Shown: one piece after another, positions 44,565 through 53,639 of the stretch
Numbering within the stretch: position 1 is the stretch's first letter
Layout: each line of letters opens with the position of its first letter
NCBI RefSeq assembly: GCF_024347215.1
Contig: NZ_AP025282.1
Span: forward strand, 3,348,001 to 3,412,000
DNA from: Aliamphritea ceti
GTDB taxonomy: Bacteria; Pseudomonadota; Gammaproteobacteria; Pseudomonadales; Balneatricaceae
Direction: 5' to 3'
DNA length: 64,000 nucleotides
Translations under genes and position numbers: made by a program
Notes under the pieces: model-generated
The model's database searches: none
What the model was told of the DNA's origin: nothing
The model's input: only the letters and a program-made list of their open reading frames with translations

Positions 44565-45167
44565 ATGCAGGATTCCGAACCACAGGTAAGCTACCAAACT
44601 GCAGCACTGACAGCACTGGACTTACCCGTACCCGCCCCGGACCAGTATCCGGCCGATGTGCAGAAATACTTCGCTAAATGTGAAGAGAAACTCGGCATGC
44701 TGCCCAATGTACTGAAAGCCTATAGCCAAAACCTTGCGCAGCTGGATGTATTCAGTAAGTTCTACAACGAACTGATGTTTGGCGACAGTAACCTGACACT
44801 TCTCGAACGGGAAATGATTGCCGTCGCGGTATCCTCCCGCAATCATTGTTTCTATTGTATTGCAGCCCACGGTGCTGCCATCCGCGAATATTCCGGCGAC
44901 CCAGCTCTGGGTGAGCTGATTGCAATCAACTATCGGGCTGCTCAACTGTCTGACCGGCACACCGCCATGCTGGATTTTGCTGTAAAAATGACTGACAAGC
45001 CTGACGCAATTCTGGAAGCTGACCGTCAGCAACTGCGAGATGCAGGCTTCAGCGACAGAGACATCTGGGATATCGCTAATCTGGCTGGTTTTTATAACAT
45101 GACTAACCGCATCGCCAGCGCGGTAGATATGCAACCGAATCCCGAATACCACAGTCGCTGTCGCTAA
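44565..45167 (+). CDS. AhpD-like peroxidase-related protein
   Basis: 200 residues. It carries the AhpD/carboxymuconolactone decarboxylase fold with the redox motif CFYCIAAHG, in which Cys95, Cys98 and His102 form CX2CX3H, preceded by LTLLEREMIAVAVSSRN. Family members act as alkylhydroperoxidase partners, but most are uncharacterised. AAGGAG precedes the ATG. Its place between liuE and an acyl-CoA ligase suggests it is carried in the liu operon, perhaps against oxidative stress; no direct link to leucine is known to me. Confidence 0.85.
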   Translation: MQDSEPQVSYQTAALTALDLPVPAPDQYPADVQKYFAKCEEKLGMLPNVLKAYSQNLAQLDVFSKFYNELMFGDSNLTLLEREMIAVAVSSRNHCFYCIAAHGAAIREYSGDPALGELIAINYRAAQLSDRHTAMLDFAVKMTDKPDAILEADRQQLRDAGFSDRDIWDIANLAGFYNMTNRIASAVDMQPNPEYHSRCR

Positions 45168-45242
45168 AGAAATGCTCTGTCTGCACTGCTAAAACTGACG
45201 CCCGGGCTTCAGCAAAAATAACAATTACAAGGAAATAACAAC

Positions 45243-46943
45243 GTGAGCACTCCGACCCAAAAGAACGCCCCCAGCTACACGAATGGCGCCAGCGCTCAGC
45301 CTCTGTTAGGAATGACCATCGGCGATAAATTCGATGCCACCTGTGCAAACTTTCCCGACAATGATGCCCTGATTGTTCATTTCCAGAATATCCGCTGGGA
45401 TTACCGTACCCTGAAACAACAGGTAGATAACTGTGCCCGTGCGCTATTAAGCCTCGGCGTTAAAACCGGTGACCGGGTCGGCATGTGGTCGCCGAATAAC
45501 GCACAGTGGCTGGTTACTCAGTTCGCCACCGCAAAACTCGGTGCTATTCTGGTAAATATCAACCCGGCATACCGGTTGCACGAACTGGAATACGCACTGA
45601 ATCAGTCCGGTACCCGCTTTCTGGTCACCGCAGACAGTTTTAAAGCGTCTAACTACACCGCCATGTTGCTGGAACTGGCGCCGGAACTGCACAACTGTGA
45701 ACCGGGCCAGCTCAACGCAGCTAAACTGCCTAACCTGAAATGCATCATTAATCTGGCAGATGAACAGCATCCGGGCATGTGGCGCTGGGCAGACTTCACT
45801 GAACAGGCAGCCCACAGCAGTGCGGAAGATGTTGCCCACATTCAGAGCACGCTGCAATTCGACGATCCGATCAATATTCAGTACACCTCAGGCACAACCG
45901 GCTTCCCTAAAGGCGCAACGCTCAGCCATCACAATATTCTTAACAACGGGTATTTCGTTGCTGAAAGTATGCGTTTCACCGATCAGGACCGGCTGATCGT
46001 ACCGGTTCCACTATACCACTGCTTCGGCATGGTGATGGGTAATCTGGGGTGTATCACCCATGGTGCAACACTGATCTATCCAACCGAAGGCTTCGAGCCC
46101 CGGGCGGTACTTGAAGCCGTCGAAAAAGAAAAGGCAACCGCACTGTTCGGCGTGCCAACAATGTTCATTGCTGAACTTGGAGATGAGCAATTCGAACAGT
46201 ATGACTTATCCAGCCTGCGCACCGGCATTATGGCCGGATCTATCTGCCCGGCAGAAGTCATGAAAGCAGTTAACGCCAAGATGCATATGCAGGAAGTTCA
46301 GATCGCCTATGGCATGACCGAAACCAGCCCTGTTTCTACACAGACAGCCGCCGACGACCCATTCGATAAACGCGTATCAACCGTTGGCCGTAGTCAGCCT
46401 CATATCGAGACTAAGATAATAGATCCCGCCAATGGTCAGGTTGTATCCCGCGGTGAGATAGGCGAACTATGCACCCGAGGCTACAGCGTCATGATCGGCT
46501 ACTGGAACAACCCTGATGCAACCGCTGCTGCAATTGACGACCGTGGCTGGATGCACAGTGGTGACCTTGCCACTATGGATAAAGAAGGTTACGTTCAAAT
46601 CGTTGGTCGGATTAAAGATATGGTGATCCGTGGAGGCGAGAACGTCTATCCAAAAGAAGTAGAAGAATTCCTCTATACACACCCGGATATCATTGATGTT
46701 CAGGTCACCGGCGTGCCAGACAAAAAATACGGCGAAGAACTGATTGCCTGGGTAAAACTGACCCCGGATGCCCGTGAAGTTTCAGCCGAAAACCTGCAAG
46801 CTTTTTGCAAAGGTAAAATCACCCACTTCAAAATTCCACGCTACTTCAAATTTGTCGATGAATTCCCGATGACAGTCACCGGGAAAATCCAGAAATTTAA
46901 AATGCGGGAAATATCCATCGCAGAGCTTGGCCTGGACGACTAA
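45243..46943 (+). CDS. AMP-forming acyl-CoA ligase in the liu operon
   Basis: 566 residues from a GTG start with AAGGAA upstream. The AMP-binding P-loop NIQYTSGTTGFPKGATLSHH is near residue 215, MTETSP near 359, SGDLATMDKEGY near 440, and the C-terminal lysine region TGKIQKFKMRE is intact. It is of the ACSF2/FadD-like class. In this position it could activate acetoacetate (made by LiuE), 3-methylbutyrate or other acyl acids; the sequence does not decide. Acetoacetyl-CoA synthetases of the AacS type are longer and differ, so an acetoacetate role is only inferred. Confidence 0.88.
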   Translation: MSTPTQKNAPSYTNGASAQPLLGMTIGDKFDATCANFPDNDALIVHFQNIRWDYRTLKQQVDNCARALLSLGVKTGDRVGMWSPNNAQWLVTQFATAKLGAILVNINPAYRLHELEYALNQSGTRFLVTADSFKASNYTAMLLELAPELHNCEPGQLNAAKLPNLKCIINLADEQHPGMWRWADFTEQAAHSSAEDVAHIQSTLQFDDPINIQYTSGTTGFPKGATLSHHNILNNGYFVAESMRFTDQDRLIVPVPLYHCFGMVMGNLGCITHGATLIYPTEGFEPRAVLEAVEKEKATALFGVPTMFIAELGDEQFEQYDLSSLRTGIMAGSICPAEVMKAVNAKMHMQEVQIAYGMTETSPVSTQTAADDPFDKRVSTVGRSQPHIETKIIDPANGQVVSRGEIGELCTRGYSVMIGYWNNPDATAAAIDDRGWMHSGDLATMDKEGYVQIVGRIKDMVIRGGENVYPKEVEEFLYTHPDIIDVQVTGVPDKKYGEELIAWVKLTPDAREVSAENLQAFCKGKITHFKIPRYFKFVDEFPMTVTGKIQKFKMREISIAELGLDD

Positions 46944-46946
46944 CAG

Positions 46947-47807
46947 GTGGTTGCTCATCACTATAGTGAACAACTGAATCCGGCAGAGCTTTTATGCCGG
47001 ATTCATAGCACTTTTCCTCAAGGTGCATTACCCCATCAACTGGCAGGTATTGATCAGCTGCACATCGGTGGGATTCAGGCCAGCAAGAAGCTACTGACTC
47101 ACTTGCCTGATTCTCCTGAAAGCACCTTTCGGATATTGGAAATAGGTGCTGGCCTGGGTGGCCTGCAACGTCTCTATACCAGTCAGTTAGCTAAGCATTC
47201 TCCGGTCAACTACATAACCCTGGATATCACCCCTGAATTCAGCCAGCTGAATCATGGGCTTAACCGGCTATGTAAGGTCAAACAGTCAAATGTAATCACC
47301 GGCGATGGTCAGCAACTGCCGGTATCCGACAACCAGTTCGATGCAATTATATTGCAACACAGTTTGCTCAATATGCCAGATCAACAACAATGCCTTAAGG
47401 ATTGCCATCGAGCACTTAAACCAGGCGGTAAATTAATTCTTCATGAAGTACTGCGGGGTAGCTTACAACAAGACATCACCTATCCAGTGCCCTGGGCCGG
47501 CGATGAAGCCAATAGCCACCTGCTCAGCCTGGCAGCATTGCTAACTCAGCTAAGTAACGCAGGCCTGACGGTAACCTCTGAGCAAAACTGGTCTGCAGAA
47601 GCTTTGGAATGGCGTCAGCAACAAAGCCGAAAAGAAGCTCAACCACCAGCTCCGGAACAATCGCCAACAAACCCCTACCCTCTGCACAAGCTTTCCCCGA
47701 GAGAAATATTCGGCATACGCTTTATGAAAATGGCCACCAACCTCCTGGCTAATCTACAAAGCGGTGCTATCGAAGTGCATGAGATAATCGCTAATAAACC
47801 GTTATGA
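46947..47807 (+). CDS. Class I SAM-dependent methyltransferase
   Basis: 286 residues from a GTG three bases after the preceding stop codon, so it is probably translationally coupled; ribosome binding is otherwise weak. Motif I is FRILEIGAGLGGLQRLY (about residue 62-78), motif II NYITLDITPEF, and motif post-I LPVSDNQFDAIILQHSLLNM, followed by CHRALKPGGKLILHEVL. The methylated substrate is unknown. It ends the liu operon, and no step of leucine breakdown calls for a methyltransferase. Confidence 0.85.
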   Translation: MVAHHYSEQLNPAELLCRIHSTFPQGALPHQLAGIDQLHIGGIQASKKLLTHLPDSPESTFRILEIGAGLGGLQRLYTSQLAKHSPVNYITLDITPEFSQLNHGLNRLCKVKQSNVITGDGQQLPVSDNQFDAIILQHSLLNMPDQQQCLKDCHRALKPGGKLILHEVLRGSLQQDITYPVPWAGDEANSHLLSLAALLTQLSNAGLTVTSEQNWSAEALEWRQQQSRKEAQPPAPEQSPTNPYPLHKLSPREIFGIRFMKMATNLLANLQSGAIEVHEIIANKPL

Positions 47808-48115
47808 AGATTACTTCTCAGAGCACACTCAGGTACGCATGCCAGAACAAACAGAATTGATTAATTTTCTATTTCTTTGAAGCACGTGTGTTACCGAAAA
47901 TATATAAATTATTTTAAGCAGCCTATTCACAGACTCACATGCCAATGATCAGATCAATGTATCTGATCCACTCCCTCTACTATTAGAACAGAAGCTTACT
48001 TAATCCCCTTCTCAGTTAAACCCAGAACGAATACCAACACTTCTGAAAAACAAAAACCCATGAAAACTACAGTGCTTATTATTGCTATAAAATTTATATA
48101 TTTAATTAGTCAAAC
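47808..48115. other. Intergenic region between convergent operons
   Basis: An AT-rich stretch between the end of the liu operon (plus) and the permease gene (minus). No gene was found. No strong terminator for the liu operon is seen close to its last stop codon, so the hairpin at 48116 may serve both sides. Confidence 0.45.
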
Positions 48116-48145
48116 AAAAAAGCCTTTCGTAAAGAAAGGCTTTTA
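48116..48145. terminator. Intrinsic terminator of the NCS1 permease gene
   Basis: AAAAGCCTTTC and GAAAGGCTTTT pair around GTAAA, with A and T runs on each side. It lies about 15 bp past the permease stop and may also stop the convergent liu transcript. Confidence 0.9.
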
Positions 48146-48160
48146 TTAGTAATTAAAAAC

Positions 48161-49504
48161 TTACTTAGCAGGTTCTACACCAGATAAAACAGGTGCCTTA
48201 AATAAGTTACTTACAACTATATAGAGTATACCAGTCGCTACAAATGAGAGTGCTGTAGCACCAAACTCTAACGGATTAACATACGTAAAGTAGAATGACA
48301 TGGCTGCACCAATAAAATAGACGATAATAGCCTTAACATTAAAGCCATTCGTGTAGCGATACAAAGTGCTATTCGAAGATTTTACTAATTCATCAACATT
48401 AAAATCAGACTTTTTAACAAAAAAGTAATCTGCCAGCATTATTGAAAATACCGGAATAAATAGAGCACCAACTAACAGCACCCAGTCAAAGAACGAAGCC
48501 ATAAGTATTTCTTGTAAAAACGCCCCTGAAGCACAAAACAGACCGATAAGAATAGCCACTTTTGTATAGCTTGCTTTTGGAACCACACTCATCGTCGACA
48601 TAATACAGCTATAAGTAGCCATAATATTAGTTGAGACAGCAGACAGAAACATAACAAATGCAGCAATAAGGCCAACACCACCACCAAGAAGAACGGCAGG
48701 ATCATATGTAGGCTCCATGCCATCGATAATAGAGAAAGCACCTACAGTAATACCAATGCCCATCGCTAGAATTGTACCTATCATGTAACCAGATACTACA
48801 CCCACTACACCAGTAGTAGAATTTTTACAGTAACGGTTATGATCGCATGTCAAAGCTATCCATGAAAATGCTGTTGCCAGCACGATGTCAAAAATAATTG
48901 CATATGTTAAAGCAGGGCTGCTTGATACTTCAAAAGTGTAAAGACTATTAATTTCGTATTTATCAAGAATCATATAAATAACAAATAAAGCCACGACAAT
49001 CATAGCTGTTGAAGCTAAGCCTTCAATCTTTTGAATACCTGTATGTCCTAAAATTGTAATAACGATTACGATTCCTGAAGTGACAAATAAAGCCAGCAAT
49101 ATATTATCAAACCCTAGTAACCCTACAAAAATTTGATTTAATGCCAATGCGCCCAGATAGCCCTGTATAAAACACCAGCCACCTAAAATAATAACATTAA
49201 GCACTGCAATTATTTTAGCCCCGCCGTAGCCAAAAGTACCCCGAGCGACAACAAGTGTTGGCAAACCGGTTCTAGTGCCAATTAGTGACATTGCTGCTAA
49301 TGCTACACAACCAACAATCGACGCTATTACTAAAATTTCAAATGCTTCCAATGGTGCAACATCAGGAATAAACATTTGTCCGGTCATAACTGTAGGTACA
49401 ACTAAAGTTGCCGCCACCCACAGAAAAAACGTACCGACAACACCTAATTTTTTTTCACTGCTTTGGATAGGCGTTATATTATCTTCACTTATTCCAAGAC
49501 TCAT
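48161..49504 (-). CDS. NCS1-family permease (CodB-like)
   Basis: 447 residues with 12 probable membrane segments. It fits the nucleobase:cation symporter-1 family: GTFFLWVAATLVVPTVMTGQ (about 24-43), ARGTFGYGGAKIIAVLNVI and NVIILGGWCFIQGYLGALAL. Family members carry cytosine, purines, hydantoins or, in some relatives, guanidino compounds and other N-rich solutes. It is convergent with the liu operon and follows the aminotransferase gene, from which a terminator separates it. It is a likely uptake system for the substrate of the ureohydrolase cluster next door (inference). Its low GC matches the neighbouring genes. Confidence 0.85.
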   Translation of the reverse strand: MSLGISEDNITPIQSSEKKLGVVGTFFLWVAATLVVPTVMTGQMFIPDVAPLEAFEILVIASIVGCVALAAMSLIGTRTGLPTLVVARGTFGYGGAKIIAVLNVIILGGWCFIQGYLGALALNQIFVGLLGFDNILLALFVTSGIVIVITILGHTGIQKIEGLASTAMIVVALFVIYMILDKYEINSLYTFEVSSSPALTYAIIFDIVLATAFSWIALTCDHNRYCKNSTTGVVGVVSGYMIGTILAMGIGITVGAFSIIDGMEPTYDPAVLLGGGVGLIAAFVMFLSAVSTNIMATYSCIMSTMSVVPKASYTKVAILIGLFCASGAFLQEILMASFFDWVLLVGALFIPVFSIMLADYFFVKKSDFNVDELVKSSNSTLYRYTNGFNVKAIIVYFIGAAMSFYFTYVNPLEFGATALSFVATGILYIVVSNLFKAPVLSGVEPAK

Positions 49505-49583
49505 ATGTTTGTACCTCTTATTTTATTATATTTTTTCCTGGTCTCTTCGAGCCAGAGAGCACTAACAGTTAACCTACACCATA

Positions 49584-49617
49584 GAAAAAAAACGTTACAC
49601 GACTATTATGTAACGTT
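49584..49617 (-). terminator. Terminator between aminotransferase and permease genes
   Basis: AACGTTACA and TGTAACGTT pair perfectly around a nine-base loop. On the minus strand the stem runs directly into eight T residues. The permease gene therefore probably has its own promoter in 49505-49580 or depends on read-through. Confidence 0.85.
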
Positions 49618-49681
49618 CGGTTGGCAAAAATGGAAACTGTTTAGGCGAATAAATCTTATGTTTCAGCTAATAAATAACAGG

Positions 49682-51058
49682 TCACAAATCAGCCAAAGCT
49701 TTATCAAGACTATCGATAATGACATCTATATCGTTTTTGGTGACGATTAACGGAGGACTTAAACAGATATTATTATTTAGCGCTTTAAATGAACGATTTG
49801 TTCGCCCGATAATGACACCATATGAGAGACAAGCCGCCACAACCTTTGCTACAACAGATTCACATACAGGCTCTTTAGTGATTCGGTCTTTAACCATTTC
49901 AAAACCAGCGAACAAACCTTTACCACGTACGTCACCAATAACCTCGTATTTAGCTTTCAGTTCATTCAACCGGATCTTCAGGTATTCCCCCTGAACGTTA
50001 ACATTATCCAGCAGATTCTCATCTTCGATGATTTGCATGTTAACCAGAGCCGCAGCAGGACCCGCAGTACAACCACCAAAGGTAGAAATATCACGGAAGT
50101 AATCCATACGTGGATCTTCTGGCTCTTTAAACACGTCGAAAACAGCTTCAGTTGTTACTGTGCAGGAAATCGCTGCATAACCGGAAGCAACACCTTTCGC
50201 CATAGTGACTATGTCTGGCTTAATACCGTAATGTTGATAACCGAACCACTTACCGGTCCGGCCCAGACCACATACTACTTCATCAATGTGCAGCAGGATG
50301 TCGTACTTTTTGCAGATTTCCTGAACGCGATCCCAGTAACCAACAGGAGCTTCAATGATGCCACCCCCTGCAGTAATAGGCTCAAGGCACAATGCACCCA
50401 CCGTTTCAGGACCTTCTTCCAGAATTACTTTTTCAATCTGGTCTGCCGCCCAAACGCCGTAGTTTTCCAGATCCGCACCTTCCTGTGGGCGGTATTCGCA
50501 GCAGTGAGGTACTTCAACAAAACCAGGCGTGAAAGGACCGTACTGGTTCTTACGCTCAAACTGGCCAGTCGCGCTCAATGCAGTAATCGTTGTACCGTGG
50601 TAATCACGCTCACGGAACAAAATCTTGTGCTTAACGCCGCCGTATTTCTTCTCAGCAATCTGGCGAACCATCTTGAAGCACTTTTCGTTCGCTTCAGAAC
50701 CAGAGTTAGAATAGTAAACACGGCTCATGCCTGGCATTTTATCAAGCAGCTTTTCAGCAAACTGAGCAGCTGGAACATTACCTGCAGTCTGAGCGAAGTA
50801 GTTCATAGTAACCAACTGGTCACGAACAGCATCAGCAATTTCTGTACGGCCATAGCCAACGTTCACAGTCCATACTGCACCGGAAACAGCATCCAGGTAT
50901 TCATTACCCTTCACATCCCAAACGCGCATACCTTCGCCTTTAACGATCATCAACGGATCGCTTTCTTCATAAGGCTTATGCTGCGACAAGTGGTGCCATA
51001 CATGCTTACGGTCTAAATCAATATTTCGCCGAAAATCAGCACCATCAATTTCTTTCAT
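49682..51058 (-). CDS. Class III aminotransferase (taurine/beta-alanine:pyruvate type)
   Basis: 458 residues, full-length omega-aminotransferase. The PLP lysine is in IVTMAKGVASGYAA near residue 288, LLHIDEVVCGLGRTGKW holds the cofactor aspartate and NSGSEANEKCFKMVRQIA the phosphate site. The N-terminus with LDRKHVWHHLSQHKPYEE and DAVSGAVWTVNVGYGR resembles taurine:pyruvate aminotransferases (Tpa), some of which also accept beta-alanine. The nearby ureohydrolase and malonate-semialdehyde-type dehydrogenase favour beta-alanine as substrate here; no sulfoacetaldehyde gene is present. It is divergent from the LysR gene. The sequence cannot settle the substrate. Confidence 0.88.
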   Translation of the reverse strand: MKEIDGADFRRNIDLDRKHVWHHLSQHKPYEESDPLMIVKGEGMRVWDVKGNEYLDAVSGAVWTVNVGYGRTEIADAVRDQLVTMNYFAQTAGNVPAAQFAEKLLDKMPGMSRVYYSNSGSEANEKCFKMVRQIAEKKYGGVKHKILFRERDYHGTTITALSATGQFERKNQYGPFTPGFVEVPHCCEYRPQEGADLENYGVWAADQIEKVILEEGPETVGALCLEPITAGGGIIEAPVGYWDRVQEICKKYDILLHIDEVVCGLGRTGKWFGYQHYGIKPDIVTMAKGVASGYAAISCTVTTEAVFDVFKEPEDPRMDYFRDISTFGGCTAGPAAALVNMQIIEDENLLDNVNVQGEYLKIRLNELKAKYEVIGDVRGKGLFAGFEMVKDRITKEPVCESVVAKVVAACLSYGVIIGRTNRSFKALNNNICLSPPLIVTKNDIDVIIDSLDKALADL

Positions 51059-51534
51059 TTCTCACCCTTAAACTATTAAATTAATAACCTGCGCCATAAT
51101 TAATCCAGGTGATTAAATTGATTAGCCCCACAAAGAGTGACATTTTAGATCCAATCTGGACCTATAAAAAAATTCATTCCGAACTTTAATTTTTCTTATA
51201 AATACGGTAGTAAACCATCTAAATCCAACTAACAAACAGGGTGAAATTAAATATTTAACATAGAGAACACTCATAAAATATAATAACTATCTCTCGCTAA
51301 AACGAATTTTTAAAAGCACTCATTTACCTTGTTTTGAATATCAGATATTGATAAACCTTCAAATCGTCAAGCATAATGATGTCTTTAATGGATGACTTGA
51401 GTCATTCATTAAACTTGCAATTAAAATTAGATGCATCTGGGATATTTTACGCTGCACTACCTATAAGGCCGATATACTAAACTTCGCTTATAGTTTTGGG
51501 CAGTTACCCGAACCACGATGAACAGGAATATTAT
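51059..51534. promoter_or_regulatory. Divergent control region of the aminotransferase and LysR genes
   Basis: A 476-bp AT-rich space, long for two promoters. It contains a 24-bp near-perfect palindrome at 51387-51410 (separate entry), about 330 bp from the aminotransferase start and 125 bp from the LysR start. I see no gene inside. Confidence 0.5.
51387..51410. promoter_or_regulatory. 24-bp palindrome, candidate LysR operator
   Basis: AATGGATGACT and AGTCATTCATT are inverted copies that match at ten of eleven positions, separated by TG. The inner ATGACT/AGTCAT is perfect. It lies upstream of the LysR gene and is the strongest operator-like sequence in the locus. Confidence 0.6.
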
Positions 51535-52470
51535 ATGAAGCGCCTCAGCCTTTCCGGCCAAGTCAGTGATGTAGATTTAAAATTGCTGAGAGTCTTTAAA
51601 ACAGTGGTTGAATGTAACGGCTTTTCTGCTGCAGAAGTAGAGCTAAACATTGGTCGCTCGGCTATCAGCCGGTTGATGTCTGACCTGGAAACCCGCTTAG
51701 ACATGCGTCTTTGCCAAAGAGGGAGGTCAGGCTTCCAACTGACGGACCATGGCCAGCTTGTATATGATTATTCACTTGAATTGCTGCAAGATCTGGAAAA
51801 ATTCAGAACGAATATTAATGCTACACACAGCCGTCTTGTCGGAGAACTTAACCTCGCCCTGACGGATAATATGCTTACCGACTCTAACTCCCCACTTGTT
51901 GATGTATTAGGCAACTTTCATATCAACGAACCAGAGGTCAGGATAAACATACAAATAGCCGCACCCAATGAGATTGAACGTGCAGTTATTGAGGGCAGAG
52001 CGAATGTCGGCATCATCCCTTTCCATCACAAGCTCCCCGGGCTTGAATACAACGCCCTACATCACGAAACCTCATTACTTTACTGCAGCTCGCGTCATCC
52101 ACTATTCGACTTGCCTGAGAATGAAATAAATATTGCAAAAGTCAGCCAACATGACTTCATCGTGCCCGCCTATGCTCACAGCATGCTGATGTCCGAACAC
52201 TTTCCAGAGTTAAAAGGTACTGCGACTTCATATCAGGTTGAAGGCATTGCAACACTTATCTTAAGCGGTCAGTTTATTGGCTTTTTACCCAGTCACTATG
52301 CTGCAATTTTCACAAACAAAAATCAGATCAAGGCACTTCTTCCGGATATCTTTACCTATCAGGTACCTTTCAAAACAATCTCCCGGAGAGACGCGCAACC
52401 CAATTTACTCAGAAGTGCCTTTCTTAAGGCCTTAACTGAGCAACTGGAAAACAGGAATGTTTCCAAATAG
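51535..52470 (+). CDS. LysR-family regulator of the guanidino-acid locus
   Basis: 311 residues from the ATG at 51535, which has AGGA seven bases upstream; 13 earlier codons are not supported. The helix-turn-helix (about 15-55) includes LLRVFKTVVECNGFSAAEVE and NIGRSAISRLMSDLETRLDM. A type 2 periplasmic-binding fold follows. It is divergent from the aminotransferase gene and 93 bp upstream of the ureohydrolase gene in the same direction, so it is well placed to control both sides. A 24-bp palindrome upstream is a candidate site. Confidence 0.88.
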   Translation: MKRLSLSGQVSDVDLKLLRVFKTVVECNGFSAAEVELNIGRSAISRLMSDLETRLDMRLCQRGRSGFQLTDHGQLVYDYSLELLQDLEKFRTNINATHSRLVGELNLALTDNMLTDSNSPLVDVLGNFHINEPEVRINIQIAAPNEIERAVIEGRANVGIIPFHHKLPGLEYNALHHETSLLYCSSRHPLFDLPENEINIAKVSQHDFIVPAYAHSMLMSEHFPELKGTATSYQVEGIATLILSGQFIGFLPSHYAAIFTNKNQIKALLPDIFTYQVPFKTISRRDAQPNLLRSAFLKALTEQLENRNVSK

Positions 52471-52563
52471 GTAAACTTTACCCTTCATCTTTGACATTTA
52501 AGAAATACTTCCCTCCCCCTATATTCGGTTATAAGAATTATCACCTATTACGAGCGATAACTT

Positions 52564-53541
52564 ATGACCGAATTAAAAAATAAAAACTTCAGTCCACTCG
52601 CCGGAGAAACCGTTCCCCGATATGCGGGCCTCGCTACATTCATGCGTCTTCCTCACTACAATATTGAAGATTCAGAAGGTACTGAAATCGGTTTATTTGG
52701 CATTCCATGGGATGGTGGCACAACCAACCGCGCCGGCGCACGGCATGGTCCACGTCAAATTCGTGACTCATCGTCAATGATGCGCAAAGTACACCCTGCG
52801 TTAAAGATAGATCCTTACGCGCTTGCTAACTGTGCGGATCTGGGTGATGCACCAGTAAACCCACTGCAGATAGAAGAAACACTGGATATGATCCAGGAAT
52901 TCACTGCAGATCTGGTAAACAGAAACATAATTCCTCTCGCAGCCGGAGGTGACCATTTAGCAAGCCTGCCGGTACTTCGGGCACTGGCAGCTAAACATGG
53001 TCCACTTGGCATGGTTCATTTTGATGCTCATACGGATACCTGGGATCGATATTTCGGCGGCTGCAAATATACCCACGGCACACCTTTCAGACGCGCTATC
53101 GAAGAAGGAATACTGGATCCTAAGCGGGTTATTCAAATCGGAATCCGCGGCGGATTGTACAGCGACACTGACGACGACTGGGGCCTTGAGCAAGGCATTC
53201 GTGTTATGCGTATTGAAGAATTCAATGCACTAAGTCTGGAAAGCGTAATTGAGGAAGCCAGAAGAGTTGTTGGTGATCAGGCGACTTATATCAGCTTCGA
53301 TGTTGACTGCCTTGACCCTGTTTTTGCGCCAGGAACAGGGACTCCCGAAATCGGAGGACTAACCACTATTGAGGCACAGCAGATTGTTCGGGGTCTGAGA
53401 GGTCTGAATCTGATTGGCGCCGATTTAGTTGAAGTTTCTCCGCCCTTCGATCCCAGCGGTGCAACAGCCCTTGTTGGAGCAACGCTTATGTGGGAAATGC
53501 TTTGCCTATTAAGCGAAAAAGTTGCCCAGCGAAAGCTCTGA
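52564..53541 (+). CDS. Ureohydrolase, probable guanidino-acid (guanidinopropionase-type) hydrolase
   Basis: 325 residues of the arginase/agmatinase superfamily. The dinuclear manganese ligands are all present: GGDH (128-131), DAHTD (154-158) and DVDCLDP (246-252). ETVPRYAGLATFMRLP near the start and RRAIEEGILDPKRVIQIGIR (176-195) agree best with guanidinobutyrase/guanidinopropionase proteins such as GpuA and GbuA, rather than speB agmatinase. It hydrolyses a guanidino group to urea and an amine. The next gene, a semialdehyde dehydrogenase for C3 substrates, points to 3-guanidinopropionate. Agmatine remains an alternative. The subfamily call rests on remembered sequence similarity. Confidence 0.85.
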   Translation: MTELKNKNFSPLAGETVPRYAGLATFMRLPHYNIEDSEGTEIGLFGIPWDGGTTNRAGARHGPRQIRDSSSMMRKVHPALKIDPYALANCADLGDAPVNPLQIEETLDMIQEFTADLVNRNIIPLAAGGDHLASLPVLRALAAKHGPLGMVHFDAHTDTWDRYFGGCKYTHGTPFRRAIEEGILDPKRVIQIGIRGGLYSDTDDDWGLEQGIRVMRIEEFNALSLESVIEEARRVVGDQATYISFDVDCLDPVFAPGTGTPEIGGLTTIEAQQIVRGLRGLNLIGADLVEVSPPFDPSGATALVGATLMWEMLCLLSEKVAQRKL

Positions 53542-53639
53542 AATCCTGTAAATCAGACCCAAGCCCAAGCAGATTAATATTTAGAAATACATCTGACGCC
53601 ACCCGGCTGTCACTTAAAAAAGATTGAGAGACATTATCC

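Noticed and set aside
49505..49680. Possible guanidine riboswitch ahead of the NCS1 permease
   Set aside because: I looked for paired hairpins with ACGR loops or a ykkC-like fold; the only strong hairpin is the aminotransferase terminator.
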